Assembly (NCBI RefSeq): GCF_002379585.1
Contig: NZ_DFUE01000085.1
Span: forward strand, 1-64,000
Origin: Pseudomonas sp. UBA4194
Lineage (GTDB): Bacteria; Pseudomonadota; Gammaproteobacteria; Pseudomonadales; Pseudomonadaceae
Reading direction: 5' to 3'
Length of the DNA: 64,000 nucleotides
Positions 35,412-44,424 of the stretch are shown here, one piece after another. Made by a program: the position numbers and the translations under genes. Each line of letters begins with the position of its first letter. Positions within the stretch are counted from its first letter, which is position 1. A model generated the notes under the pieces. That model was given only the letters and a program-made list of their open reading frames with translations, did not search any database and was not told the DNA's origin.

Positions 35412-35848
35412 TGCATCACTACATGGAAAGCGGCCTGCCCAACGTATGGCTGACCAACGGTTTCGTAGTGAAACAAACCTCTCATGGCGAGGCGGTTGCC
35501 ATTACCGATGTCCTCAGCTTGCACGATGTAATTGGCAAGGCGGTGGCACAGAAACCCGCCGCGCTCACAGGAGCCGAGTTCAGATTTCTGCGCAAGGAAC
35601 TGGGGCTTTCGCAGGACAGCTTAGGCAAGATCATCGGCTTAAGCGGTCAGGCCATAGCGATCTGGGAAAAAACCGACCACATACCTTTGGTGAACGACCG
35701 ATATCTGCGTGGGTTGTACCTGGAAACGAAAACCGGAGCGGCATCGTTGGCATCGACGATCGAATCGCTGAACGAGCTCGATCACCATCTCTACGCGCTG
35801 AACATGGAGTTCCAGGGCCATTGGAAAGCGGGTCGGCAGCAAGCCTGA
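35411..35848 (+). CDS. HTH antitoxin-like regulator (MqsA/HigA type)
   Basis: This 145-residue protein has an N-terminal part of about 45 residues (MHHYMESGLPNVWLTNGFVVKQT) without the CxxC zinc motifs of E. coli MqsA. A Cro/C1-type helix-turn-helix follows (GAEFRFLRKELGLSQDSLGKIIGLSGQAIAIWEK, about residues 57-90), then a helical C-terminus. This layout is a known family of antitoxin-like DNA-binding proteins paired with DUF4258 partners. It should bind the upstream palindrome at 35046-35062 and neutralise its partner. Start overlaps the toxin stop. Confidence 0.72.
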   Translation: MHHYMESGLPNVWLTNGFVVKQTSHGEAVAITDVLSLHDVIGKAVAQKPAALTGAEFRFLRKELGLSQDSLGKIIGLSGQAIAIWEKTDHIPLVNDRYLRGLYLETKTGAASLASTIESLNELDHHLYALNMEFQGHWKAGRQQA

Positions 35849-35884
35849 CCCGTTCAGCCCAAATCCCTCCGAACCGCGCAGGCG

Positions 35885-37087
35885 TCAGCTGGTTTTATCG
35901 GCGCGGAACATCTGGCGGATGCCGCGCACGGCCTGGCGGATGCGGTCCTGGTTTTCGATCAGGGCGAAGCGTACATGGTCGTCGCCGTAGTCACCGAAGC
36001 CGATGCCCGGGGACACACACACCTTGGCTTCGGCCAGCAACTTCTTGGCGAACTCCAGCGAGCCCAGGTGCGCGTACTGATCGGGGATCTTAGCCCACAC
36101 GTACATCGAGGCCTTGGGGTTTTCCACCATCCAGCCCAGTTCATGCAGGCCCTTGACCAGTACGTTGCGGCGCTGGCGGTACTGCTCGGCGATGTCCTTG
36201 ACGCATTGCTGGTCGCCTTCCAGAGCGGCGATGGCCGCCACCTGCAAGGGCGTGAACGTGCCGTAGTCGTGGTAGCTCTTGATCCGTGCCAGCGCGCTGA
36301 CGAGCTCGGCATTGCCAACCATGAAACCGATCCGCCAGCCTGCCATGTTGTAGCTCTTGGACAGGGTGAAGAACTCCACCGCGATGTCCTTGGCGCCCGG
36401 CACCTGCATGATCGACGGGGCCTTCCAGCCGTCGTAGACGATGTCGGCGTAGGCCAGGTCGTGCACCACCAGCACGTCATAACGCTTGGCCAAGGCCACC
36501 ACACGTTCGAAGAAATCCAGCTCCACGCACTGCGCGGTGGGGTTTGAGGGGAAGCCCAGGATCATCATCTTCGGCTTGGGAATGGATTCGCGAATGGCCC
36601 GTTCCAGCTCGTTGAAGAAGTCCACACCCGGTACCAGCGGCACCGAGCGCACCTGGGCGCCGGCGATTACCGCGCCGTAGATGTGGATGGGGTAGCTGGG
36701 GTTGGGCACCAGCACGGTATCGCCCTGATCCAGGGTCGCCAGCATCAAGTGCGCCAGGCCTTCCTTGGAGCCAATGGTGACGATGGCTTCTTCCTCGGGG
36801 TCGATATCGACCTCGTAGCGATCCTTGTACCAGCGCGAGATGGCGCGGCGCAGGCGCGGAATGCCACGGGAGGTGGAGTAGCCGTGGGTGTCTTCGCGCT
36901 GGGCGACAGTGACCAGCTTGTCGACGATGTGCGACGGCGTGGCGCCATCGGGGTTACCCATACTCAGGTCGATGATGTCTTCGCCGCGCCGACGCGCAGC
37001 CATCTTCAACTCGGCAGTGATATTGAACACATAGGGGGGGAGACGATCGATGCGCGCAAAGCGACGCGGGCGAACAGGTTCGGCCAT
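35885..37087 (-). CDS. alaC: AlaC-like pyridoxal-phosphate aminotransferase
   Basis: This 400-residue class I aminotransferase probably makes alanine from pyruvate and glutamate. The PLP-binding lysine lies in TLSKSYNMAGWRIGF (near residue 240). GNPDGATP, GYSTSRGIPRLRRAIS and NPTAQCVE are family segments. It matches the alaC/yfdZ group found in pseudomonads. The ATG at 37087 follows a strong GAGGAAG and yields MAEPVRPRRFARIDRLPPYVF; a longer upstream frame has no support. It lies just downstream of the fimbrial operon on the same strand with a gap of about 115 bases, so probably has its own promoter. Confidence 0.85.
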   Translation of the reverse strand: MAEPVRPRRFARIDRLPPYVFNITAELKMAARRRGEDIIDLSMGNPDGATPSHIVDKLVTVAQREDTHGYSTSRGIPRLRRAISRWYKDRYEVDIDPEEEAIVTIGSKEGLAHLMLATLDQGDTVLVPNPSYPIHIYGAVIAGAQVRSVPLVPGVDFFNELERAIRESIPKPKMMILGFPSNPTAQCVELDFFERVVALAKRYDVLVVHDLAYADIVYDGWKAPSIMQVPGAKDIAVEFFTLSKSYNMAGWRIGFMVGNAELVSALARIKSYHDYGTFTPLQVAAIAALEGDQQCVKDIAEQYRQRRNVLVKGLHELGWMVENPKASMYVWAKIPDQYAHLGSLEFAKKLLAEAKVCVSPGIGFGDYGDDHVRFALIENQDRIRQAVRGIRQMFRADKTS

Positions 37088-37203
37088 GACTTCCTCGAAT
37101 ACGTAAGCGCCCGGAACCGTCCGAGCGACGTTGGCCACTGCGGTGACCTGTGGGCAAGATAATGGCGCAGTGGTTGGGCTGTCCAGCGGATTTTTCAACG
37201 CTG

Positions 37204-38244
37204 CTACCGATACGTCACGGTAAAGTTCGCGGCCGCATCGGCACTGCCGGCGGTGACGCGTTCGCCTTCGAGTTGCATGTACCGAGCCTTGAAGCGCAGC
37301 GGTGTGAGGTTTGAGTAGAAGCGCCCCACTTGTACTTCACGGCCCAGCGGCACGGGTGATCCGTCGTCGCGCAGGATCTGCACCCCCACGCCCTTGGCGG
37401 TCGCATCGGCCTGCAGGCTGAGCAAACCCTGTTCGCCATCGATGATGGTGGAGCCCTTCACACCCTCGAAGGTGATGTTCGCGTAGTCGCCACGGAAGTA
37501 GTTCCAGTCGGGCTGGGTACCGCCCCCGCCCGCGCAGCTGGTCAGATTGATCGTAAAGTCCCGGCTGGCCGTGAAGCTGCCCGGCCCGCTGAAGTCATTG
37601 GTGTAGTGGTCGCCCAAGGGCACCTGGATGGGCCGCGTGACATAGTCGGGCATCGAACAGCCCGTGACTATGGTACGTATGTTGGCGCTTCCGGTAGCCC
37701 ATTCCACACCGTCCATGGTGATGCGGTACAGCGGAAGGTTCACAAAGTGACTCCCCGGCGCTATCGGCGCCGTCTTTATGAGGAAAACGGTCATCATGAG
37801 TGAGTAGGGAGTGGTCGGCGGGGCACAGATCTCGCCGGTGAAGGGAAAGAATCGCTGGTCCTTGGGCAACGGCAAGCCGTTGCGGCAAATGGACCCCCAG
37901 TTCGACTGCACCGCCACGCCTATGCCCCGTATGTTGGTGGGATAGATGTACTGCCCCTTGGTCGCCGTATCGGACCCTGCGAACGCGGGGTTGATACCCA
38001 GCACTCTTGGCTGGGGCAGAATCACATGATCCACCACGGCCCCGGTGCATTGATAAGAGGGCAGGCGAAAGTCAGACGTTTCGGCGATATGCGAACCGAT
38101 GGGCGCATCCGTCGTGATGTACGAACTGCCCAGCACTGTGTGCAGGAAGGCCTGATGCATGGGCGGGCAAGGGTCGGCCAGCGCTTGTCCAGCCGCAAGC
38201 ATTCCCAGCACCGGTGCAATCCTGGTCATTGTCTGCCTGCTCAT
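37204..38244 (-). CDS. Fimbrial tip adhesin/minor subunit of a chaperone-usher system
   Basis: This 346-residue exported protein has a signal peptide (RIAPVLGMLAAGQALA-DPC). Its N-terminal half is probably a receptor-binding domain with several cysteines (CPPMHQAF, YQCTGAV, ICRNG and EICAPP). Its C-terminal half looks like a pilin domain ending in the donor-strand-type LEGERVTAGSADAAANFTVTYR. This two-domain build is that of FimH-like adhesins. Ligand unknown. The ATG at 38244 follows GGAAGGGGAAC and overlaps the usher stop by 4 bases. Last gene of the operon. Confidence 0.82.
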   Translation of the reverse strand: MSRQTMTRIAPVLGMLAAGQALADPCPPMHQAFLHTVLGSSYITTDAPIGSHIAETSDFRLPSYQCTGAVVDHVILPQPRVLGINPAFAGSDTATKGQYIYPTNIRGIGVAVQSNWGSICRNGLPLPKDQRFFPFTGEICAPPTTPYSLMMTVFLIKTAPIAPGSHFVNLPLYRITMDGVEWATGSANIRTIVTGCSMPDYVTRPIQVPLGDHYTNDFSGPGSFTASRDFTINLTSCAGGGGTQPDWNYFRGDYANITFEGVKGSTIIDGEQGLLSLQADATAKGVGVQILRDDGSPVPLGREVQVGRFYSNLTPLRFKARYMQLEGERVTAGSADAAANFTVTYR

Positions 38245-40724
38245 GCCTGTTCCCCTTCCAGCCGCGTACAAACGATCTCGACCACCTGGTATTCATCGCG
38301 CCCCGTGGCGGCGGACAGGTCCACCTCGAATCGGCATCGCTGCGTATCGCCCTTGCCCCACTGCGCCACCAGCTCGCGCATGTCCTCGCGCAACGACAAC
38401 AGCACCTGACCCCCAGGCCCGACCACGCCTACGCGTTCTTCGCCGGCCATGACCTGACTGCCGAAGGGCGGCACAGTCCCGTCGGTCATCTTCAAGTTGG
38501 CCACCATCTTCGCTGACCGACTGGCGACAAAGCGGGCCTTGACCACCGCGCCACGGCGCGGCACTACATCGGTGATACCGTTTTCGATGTCCACATCGTT
38601 CTCCAGTTGGCTGGTGTCCAGGCTCAGGCGGTTGCGCCGGTAGGGGGTCATGTAGGGCACCAGCGAATAGCCGCGGGCGTTGGTCAGGGTGCCGGGAGCA
38701 TTGAGCACGCCGACGTTGGCAATGCCCGGTACTTCCACCAGGGCCAAGGTGTCACCCAGGGTATGGCCCAGCTCGATGCCGCCCTGGTGAGCGAGTACCG
38801 AGCCAGACGCAGTCACGGCGGCCTGGTGATAGCCTTCGCCCACGGTCACGCTGGAACCCAGTTGCGCGAACGGCGCCAGGTAACTCAGCGAAGCGGAACC
38901 GGCGGCACCGGATACCGGTGAGCGGCTGGCATCCAGGCCGTACATCAGGCGACCGTCCGGCGTGGCGCGGTCGCTGTAGCTGGCGCGATGGTCGTAGTCG
39001 CCACTGTTGTTACGGGTGGTGCCGTAGGTCAGGTGTCCGCCGCTGCCCAGGGGCATCGACAAGGTGAGGGCCACCTGTTGGTCCTCGCCGTAGGTGTTGG
39101 ACAGGTTGCGGCTGGCGTACAGGCCATAGCTGACGCCGCGCCAGGTGCTGGAGATGCCCAGTTGATACTGCTTGTCGCGCCGGGTGGAGTTCCAGTAGTC
39201 CTGTTGGCTCACGTTGAAATAGAACGAGCCGAAGCTGGTGGGCTGGGCGATGCTGGCTTCCAGCTTGCTGCGCTTGGTGATGACGACCTGGCCATTGAGC
39301 TGCTGCTGCCACGCCGCTTCGCCGAAGTCCCGATAGCCCGCGGTGGAGTAGCGGTAGCCGGCAAAGCGCACCGAGGTGCCGGTGGCGAAGGCCTTGCCGT
39401 AACGCCAGCCATAGCTCTGGCCCTGTTCGTCCGGGCCGCCGGGGCTGGCGGTATAGGCCTGCGTCACGTCCACGGCCATGGCGCCGATGGAGCCCAGGTT
39501 CTTGCCCAGACCCAACTGGGTGGCGCGATAGAAATCGGCGCCGAGCACGCCGGTGTACAGGGTGAAATCCAGCGGCAGGCCGTAAGCGAACGTGAACTGG
39601 GCAAAGTCTGGCCGGTAGCCGTCCACGCCGTTGTATTGTCCGGCCGTGGCGCTGTAGCGCCAGATGCCCTGACGCAGCATGTTGCTCAAGGTCGCATAGG
39701 GTTGGGTGAATTTGCGCTGCCTACCATCGGCCTCGGTGATCACCACTTCCAGTTCGCCGCTGCCGGCGGCTGCATGCAGGTCGTCGATGACGAACGGCCC
39801 CGGTGGCACGAAGGTGGAATACAGCGAATAGCCGTTCTGCAACACCTCCACCTTCGCCTGGGTTTCGGCGATGCCACGTATCACTGGCGCGTAGCCTTGC
39901 AGCGAATCGGGCAGCATGCCCATGTCGCTGGCCAGTTGCACACCGCGGTAGGGCAGGCTGTCGAACACATCGCCGGGGGTGAAGCTTTCGCCCAGGGTCA
40001 GGGTGCCGAAGGTGCCGGGCAAGTCGCGTTGCACATAGGTATTGCTACGCTGCCACTCACGGGATTGTTGAGCGTTCTGGCTCAGCACGGAATTGGAGCG
40101 CAACCGCCAACCTGCCAGATTGACGCCGGCGCGCAGGTACAGGCTGTATTGATTGCTGCTGCCACTGCGGGTCCGGCCTTCGGCCCCGCTGAACTGGTAG
40201 TTGAGGGTGGCGGCGTCGATGCCGCTGTCCCATTCGGAGGGGGCCACGTAGCCCACGGCGTCACGGTCCAGGGCCACCTGCGGCACGCTGACGTCCAGCG
40301 CCAGGCGCGCGGCGTCGAAGCTGGACAGGGCGCCCTCGATCAGCGCTTCCAGGTCCACGCAATCGCCCAGCGGCTGATTGGCAGGTGCCAGGGCATCGAG
40401 TTTCACGCCCATTTCCCGCAGCAACTCAGGCGACAGGCAGGGGCTGATCTGGTCGCCACGGCCCACGGCCTTGAACAGGATATCGCGGCGGTCGAAAAAG
40501 CTCTGGTTCAGCCGCAGGGTGACCGGATAGGTCCCAGGCCCCAGGTGATCGCTGCTGGCGATGGCGTTCAGGTCCAGGTTGGGCCCGGCCTCGGTGCCGG
40601 CAAAGGGCTGCAGGAAACTGGCGTCGAAGGTGTCGCTGGCACCGGCGGCTGGCAGGGTCATGGCAGTGGCCACGGCCAGCATCCAAGGCACGGGCAAGGG
40701 CGAGCGGGTGTTGATATTGGACAT
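38241..40724 (-). CDS. Outer-membrane fimbrial usher
   Basis: This 827-residue FimD/PapC-type usher assembles and secretes the pilus across the outer membrane. A signal peptide is followed by the N-terminal chaperone-binding domain (FDASFLQPF..., GTYPVTLRLNQSFFDRRDILF), a 24-stranded barrel with a plug domain (LHAAAGSGELEVVITEADGR) and C-terminal domains (TDGTVPPFGSQVMAGEERVGVVGPGGQVLL). The ATG at 40724 is used; the frame upstream overlaps the chaperone gene's end region and lacks a leader. Second last of four genes. Confidence 0.93.
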   Translation of the reverse strand: MSNINTRSPLPVPWMLAVATAMTLPAAGASDTFDASFLQPFAGTEAGPNLDLNAIASSDHLGPGTYPVTLRLNQSFFDRRDILFKAVGRGDQISPCLSPELLREMGVKLDALAPANQPLGDCVDLEALIEGALSSFDAARLALDVSVPQVALDRDAVGYVAPSEWDSGIDAATLNYQFSGAEGRTRSGSSNQYSLYLRAGVNLAGWRLRSNSVLSQNAQQSREWQRSNTYVQRDLPGTFGTLTLGESFTPGDVFDSLPYRGVQLASDMGMLPDSLQGYAPVIRGIAETQAKVEVLQNGYSLYSTFVPPGPFVIDDLHAAAGSGELEVVITEADGRQRKFTQPYATLSNMLRQGIWRYSATAGQYNGVDGYRPDFAQFTFAYGLPLDFTLYTGVLGADFYRATQLGLGKNLGSIGAMAVDVTQAYTASPGGPDEQGQSYGWRYGKAFATGTSVRFAGYRYSTAGYRDFGEAAWQQQLNGQVVITKRSKLEASIAQPTSFGSFYFNVSQQDYWNSTRRDKQYQLGISSTWRGVSYGLYASRNLSNTYGEDQQVALTLSMPLGSGGHLTYGTTRNNSGDYDHRASYSDRATPDGRLMYGLDASRSPVSGAAGSASLSYLAPFAQLGSSVTVGEGYHQAAVTASGSVLAHQGGIELGHTLGDTLALVEVPGIANVGVLNAPGTLTNARGYSLVPYMTPYRRNRLSLDTSQLENDVDIENGITDVVPRRGAVVKARFVASRSAKMVANLKMTDGTVPPFGSQVMAGEERVGVVGPGGQVLLSLREDMRELVAQWGKGDTQRCRFEVDLSAATGRDEYQVVEIVCTRLEGEQA

Positions 40725-40792
40725 GACTTCACTCGGCGCCTGGCCTTTTGGACCGGCGCTATGCAGGCAGAATGCACGCCACAGCGGGCAGG

Positions 40793-41515
40793 TCAGCGCG
40801 CGGGCGACAACGCGACCCGGGCGGGCTCGGTGTAGCCGCCGTGGTCGTTGATCACGGAAAACCACACCGTGTCCGGTGCAGCGCCAACGGCGCCAGGCAG
40901 TGGGTACTCACGGGTGGAGAACGGCGCAACCATCAACGGTGCGTCCACTTCCTCTTCCTTGCCGGCATTGCCCACGCGGATATGGATGAACGACACGTGG
41001 TAGGCCGAGGGATTGTTCACCTGCAGCACCGGCTTGCCTTGCGCGCGGACCACCGACCACTGCAACTTGGGCAGGCTCTCCAGCAGGGAGCCGGGCAGCC
41101 CTTTGGGGCGGTAGAAGAATTTGATCCGGGTACGGATGGCTACTTTCAGGGTGTTGCTGTCGCCCTCGGCGTTGCCGGGAATTTCCTGGGCATTGAAGTA
41201 GAACACCGACTCGCGGTCATCGGGCAGTTGTCCGGCGGTACGGACGATGCGCACCATCTGTTCCTTGCGTCCGTCCAGACGGAACAGCGGTGGGGTGGCG
41301 ATGAAGGGCGCGGCGATGTTGATGTCGTCGGCTTCGGTGTTCACCCACACTTGTACGGCGTAAGGGCGGGTAGTGCTGTTGGCGACACTGATGCTGGCAT
41401 CACGGTTGTGGCCATCGAACACGATTCGGGTATTGCTCAGGGTCACCGCCGCCAGCGCCGGGCTGGCAGCCAGCAGCAGGCTCAGGGCGAGCAAGGGTTT
41501 GGGGATTCGGAACAT
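40793..41515 (-). CDS. Periplasmic fimbrial chaperone
   Basis: This 240-residue PapD-like chaperone folds pilin subunits by donor-strand complementation. A signal peptide (LLALSLLLAASPALA-A) is followed by two immunoglobulin-like domains. The G1-loop region and the diagnostic YFNAQEIPGNAEG motif are present, and the conserved subunit-anchoring basic residues lie in RTRIKFFYRPKGL. The ATG at 41515 follows GAGGACC; a GTG one codon earlier is also possible. Between subunit and usher genes. Confidence 0.93.
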   Translation of the reverse strand: MFRIPKPLLALSLLLAASPALAAVTLSNTRIVFDGHNRDASISVANSTTRPYAVQVWVNTEADDINIAAPFIATPPLFRLDGRKEQMVRIVRTAGQLPDDRESVFYFNAQEIPGNAEGDSNTLKVAIRTRIKFFYRPKGLPGSLLESLPKLQWSVVRAQGKPVLQVNNPSAYHVSFIHIRVGNAGKEEEVDAPLMVAPFSTREYPLPGAVGAAPDTVWFSVINDHGGYTEPARVALSPAR

Positions 41516-41582
41516 CACAGCGGTCCTCGGTCAGGCAGGCTGACGCGCGCCAGGCTTGGCGCGCGCGGTTGCAGGGGCAGCC

Positions 41583-42116
41583 TTACTGGATGCTGACGGT
41601 GAACGAGGCTTTGCCGTTGGCGGTGCCTGGCTCGGCGACACCGGTGGCGATGTAGTTGGCGGTGAAGCGCATGGGTTCGGTGAGGTCCATGTACTCTGCC
41701 GAAGGCTCGGACATTTTCACTTCGCCTGTGCGGTCGCGGATCTGGATCGCGACGTTCTTGGCGTAGCCGGCGGATTTTTCCAGCGACAGCCACTGCCCGC
41801 TCGGGCCGTCGACGCCGGTCAGGCCGAGGAAGGTGACCGTGGCTTTTTTACCGGTGATGTTGCAGGCCGGGTCGCTGGCATCGACGGACAGGCTGAAAGT
41901 GCCGCCACCGCCGATGGCGCCAGCCTGGCCCAGCGCCCCGGCCGGTACCGGCCCGAGCTTCACTTCGCCAGCGGCGCCGCCAGTGGTGTCGCCGATGGTG
42001 ATGGCGCAGGTGGTATTGACGATGGTGCCCGTGAACTGCACTTCACCGTCCGCGGCCATGGCGGAGGTGGATACGGTGAGGGCGGCAAACAGGCTGGTAA
42101 GGGCAAACTTTTTCAT
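41583..42116 (-). CDS. Major fimbrial subunit (type 1-like pilin)
   Basis: This 177-residue pilin has a signal peptide MKKFALTSLFAALTVSTSAMA-AD. The mature N-terminal donor strand (GEVQFTGTIVNTTCAI) is followed by the conserved disulfide pair (TTCAI and DPACNI) and the C-terminal strand ANGKASFTVSIQ. It is first in the operon and preceded by GGAGACACC. The upstream 217 bases (42117-42333) should hold the promoter; I see no phase-variation inverted repeats there. Confidence 0.9.
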   Translation of the reverse strand: MKKFALTSLFAALTVSTSAMAADGEVQFTGTIVNTTCAITIGDTTGGAAGEVKLGPVPAGALGQAGAIGGGGTFSLSVDASDPACNITGKKATVTFLGLTGVDGPSGQWLSLEKSAGYAKNVAIQIRDRTGEVKMSEPSAEYMDLTEPMRFTANYIATGVAEPGTANGKASFTVSIQ

Positions 42117-42323
42117 GGTGTCTCCAAAGAATGGTAAGGCATTGCTTGGTCAACGGTGCCTTGGTGGTGGCACGTGAACAGCGCTCATTCTGGGGAAGCA
42201 TGGGCGTGGCGGATGTAGTCCGATTCCCAAGTTTGCTGCGAAATTTCCGACATTCCTGATGCGTGTGAAATTGAGAGAAAGGCTCTGGCTCGAGCATTTC
42301 AGCCTGGTTGTAGGTCGAGGCGT

Positions 42324-42348
42324 GGGACGCGGCTTACGCCGCTGCTAC
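42324..42348. repeat. REP element overlapping the 3' end of the DJ-1/PfpI gene
   Basis: GACGCGGCTTACGCCGCTGC lies at the end of the gene at 42334-42984. The REP palindrome supplies the last codons (VAAA) and the TAA stop. Same family as the copies at 1.7 and 6.2-6.7 kb. Confidence 0.75.
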
Positions 42349-42984
42349 GTCTTGCCATTCATATTGCATTTGCCGGGCGGTGGTGCGGCCGGCTTCGGCG
42401 CCGAGCAGGCGGGCGACCAGGTGCAAGGTCATGTCGATGCCCGCGGAGATCCCTGCGCTGGTGACCAGAGCGCCTGCATCCACGTAGGGAATATCTTCGA
42501 CGACGTCGAGGGCAGGATAGTCGTGGCGCAGTTCCTCGATATCGGCCCAGTGGGTCGTCACGCGCTGGCCGTCGAGCAAGCCGGCCTTGGCTAGGATCAG
42601 TGCGCCGCTGCATACCGAGGTGAGCAGGGTGGTCTTGTCGGCCATCCGGCGCACCCACTCCAGGGTCGCGGGGTCAGCCATCGGCTGGTCGATGACTCCG
42701 CCAGGTACCAGCAGTATGTCGCAGGGCAAATCGTCACTGAAGTCGGCATCCGGCTGTACCCGCAGTTCATAGCGCGCGCTGACCAGTTCGCGGCGGGCGG
42801 CCACGGTGGTCACGGTGAAGGGGGCATGGCTACAGATACGATCCCGCAGGGCCACGCGGGTCGCCACGCTGAGCACTTCGTAGGGACCGGCGAAATCGAG
42901 GATCTCGACCTCGGGGTACAACAGCATGACGACATGCAAAGGGCGTTCGAGGATTTGCGCTTCCAGGGGCAGGGCGGTGGACAT
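42334..42984 (-). CDS. DJ-1/PfpI family protein, possible isonitrile hydratase
   Basis: This 216-residue cytoplasmic protein has the glutamine amidotransferase-like fold. It begins with HVVMLLYPEVEILDFAGPYEVL, and the nucleophile elbow TSVCSGALILAKAGLLDG contains the reactive cysteine. The GP-x-EVL and DIEELRHDYP segments resemble the pseudomonad isonitrile hydratase InhA and the N-terminal domains of GlxA-type regulators. No AraC helix-turn-helix follows. The ATG at 42984 follows GGAG. The C-terminal VAAA and stop are encoded by a REP element, so the original end may have been different. Confidence 0.78.
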   Translation of the reverse strand: MSTALPLEAQILERPLHVVMLLYPEVEILDFAGPYEVLSVATRVALRDRICSHAPFTVTTVAARRELVSARYELRVQPDADFSDDLPCDILLVPGGVIDQPMADPATLEWVRRMADKTTLLTSVCSGALILAKAGLLDGQRVTTHWADIEELRHDYPALDVVEDIPYVDAGALVTSAGISAGIDMTLHLVARLLGAEAGRTTARQMQYEWQDVAAA

Positions 42985-43164
42985 GGTGAGGCTCCGGCAA
43001 GTGAAGCCCCATGGTCGCGCGTGGCAAGCCATTGTTGAATGCCAATCACCCCACGAATCCTGCCATCGCAACACCCGCCCAGGCCGCGTGATAGGCAGGA
43101 GCTTATGGGGTGGATGTTATGGGGCGGGTGGTCCCCTTACCCCAGCCCTCTCCCGGAGGTGGGG

Positions 43165-44340
43165 CTAAAGGCCCCCCACCCACTTCCTGAAAAACAATCG
43201 CAACGAATCCCACACCTGCCCTAACCAACTCCCCGGCTCCCCGGCCTGCAACGCCACCAACGGCCGGCTGGCCAGCTTGTTTTCGCCATCGTACAAATCA
43301 AGACTTCCCACCACCGCCCCCTGGGCAATCGGCGCTATCAGGTCGCCGTCGATGTGCACCCGTGTCTGCGCCTTGCGGTTCTGGTTCCTGGGCAGGGTCA
43401 GGGTCATGTCATCCAGCAACCCGACCTGTAGGGCATCTTGCCGGCCTTTCCATAACACTGGCGTGGCCAGCACTTTGCCGGCGTGCTCGTAGGTCTGCGT
43501 GTCATAGAAACGGTAGCCATAGGTCAGCAATTTCTGCGTGTCCGCCGCGCGGTTTTCCAGGGTGCTGGAGCCGAACACAGCGGTGATCAGCCGACGGTTG
43601 TCCCGTACCGCCGACGTCACCATGCAGAAACCGGCGGCCTCGGTGTGGCCGGTTTTCAAGCCGTCCACGCTGGGGTCACGCCACAGCAGCAGGTTGCGGT
43701 TGGGCTGGCGGATGTTGTTCCAGGTGAAATATTTGTGTGCGTAGAGCTCGTAGTACGCCGACTCATCGCGAATGATCGCGCGGGCCAGGCGTGCCATGTC
43801 CATGGCCGAGGAATAGTGCTCCGGCGCGGGTAGCCCGGTGGGGTTCATGAAGTGGCTGTCGGTCAGGCCGATCTTCTGGGCCGTGACGTTCATCAAGCCC
43901 GCGAAGGCATCTTCGCTGCCGGCAATATGCTCGGCCAACGCGACGCTGGCGTCGTTGCCCGAATCGATCACCACGCCGCGCAACAGGTCATGCACCGGTA
44001 CGCTGCTGTTGGGGTCCAGAAACATGCGCGAGCCCCCGGTGCGCCAGGCGTTCTCGCTGATGGTCACAGTGTCGTCGGCCTTCAAGCGTCCGGCTTGCAT
44101 CTCGCGGGTGGTCACATACACCGTCATCAGCTTGGTCAGGCTGGCGGGGGGCAGATGGGCGTCCGGGTCCTGGCTGCTGATCACTGCGCCGCTGGCCGCG
44201 TCCATCAGCACCCAGGCCTTGGCGGTCAATTGCGGCGGCGCGGGAATCATCGAAGCGGCCGCCGCCACGGGAGCGGCATGGGCCGGAGCGATGGCCGTCC
44301 AGGCCAACAGGAAGGTCAAGCTCGACAGCGATTGTTTCAC
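43165..44340 (-). CDS. D-alanyl-D-alanine carboxypeptidase (PBP5/6 type)
   Basis: This 391-residue periplasmic enzyme removes the terminal D-Ala from peptidoglycan side chains. A signal peptide (FLLAWTAIAPAHA) is present. Penicillin-binding motifs are SLTK (residues 67-70, nucleophile Ser67), SGN in VIDSGNDAS, and KTG in DGLKTGHTEAAG. A beta-rich C-terminal domain and an amphipathic membrane-anchoring end (WDSLRLFFRKWVGGL) follow. All fit DacA/DacC. It lies downstream of the two-component system at 44.4-46.5 kb on the same strand, about 85 bases away. Pseudomonads carry dacA near rlpA elsewhere, so this is probably a paralog. Confidence 0.9.
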   Translation of the reverse strand: MKQSLSSLTFLLAWTAIAPAHAAPVAAAASMIPAPPQLTAKAWVLMDAASGAVISSQDPDAHLPPASLTKLMTVYVTTREMQAGRLKADDTVTISENAWRTGGSRMFLDPNSSVPVHDLLRGVVIDSGNDASVALAEHIAGSEDAFAGLMNVTAQKIGLTDSHFMNPTGLPAPEHYSSAMDMARLARAIIRDESAYYELYAHKYFTWNNIRQPNRNLLLWRDPSVDGLKTGHTEAAGFCMVTSAVRDNRRLITAVFGSSTLENRAADTQKLLTYGYRFYDTQTYEHAGKVLATPVLWKGRQDALQVGLLDDMTLTLPRNQNRKAQTRVHIDGDLIAPIAQGAVVGSLDLYDGENKLASRPLVALQAGEPGSWLGQVWDSLRLFFRKWVGGL

Positions 44341-44424
44341 AGGCGTGAAGCCCCGGTTGATGGAAAGGGCGACACGGTAGGTCGGGCGGCGAGGGGGCTC
44401 AAATTAACGCCGATTAATTTAAAT

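Noticed and set aside
35082..35848. DUF4258/HTH pair as immunity for the ADP-ribosyltransferase toxin
   Set aside because: The genes are divergent, form a self-contained toxin-antitoxin-like overlap with their own operator, and the HTH protein resembles antitoxins and not ADP-ribosylation reversal or ART-binding proteins.
38988..40835. 615-codon open frame opposite the usher gene
   Set aside because: Shadow frame; the usher reading frame has all family motifs.
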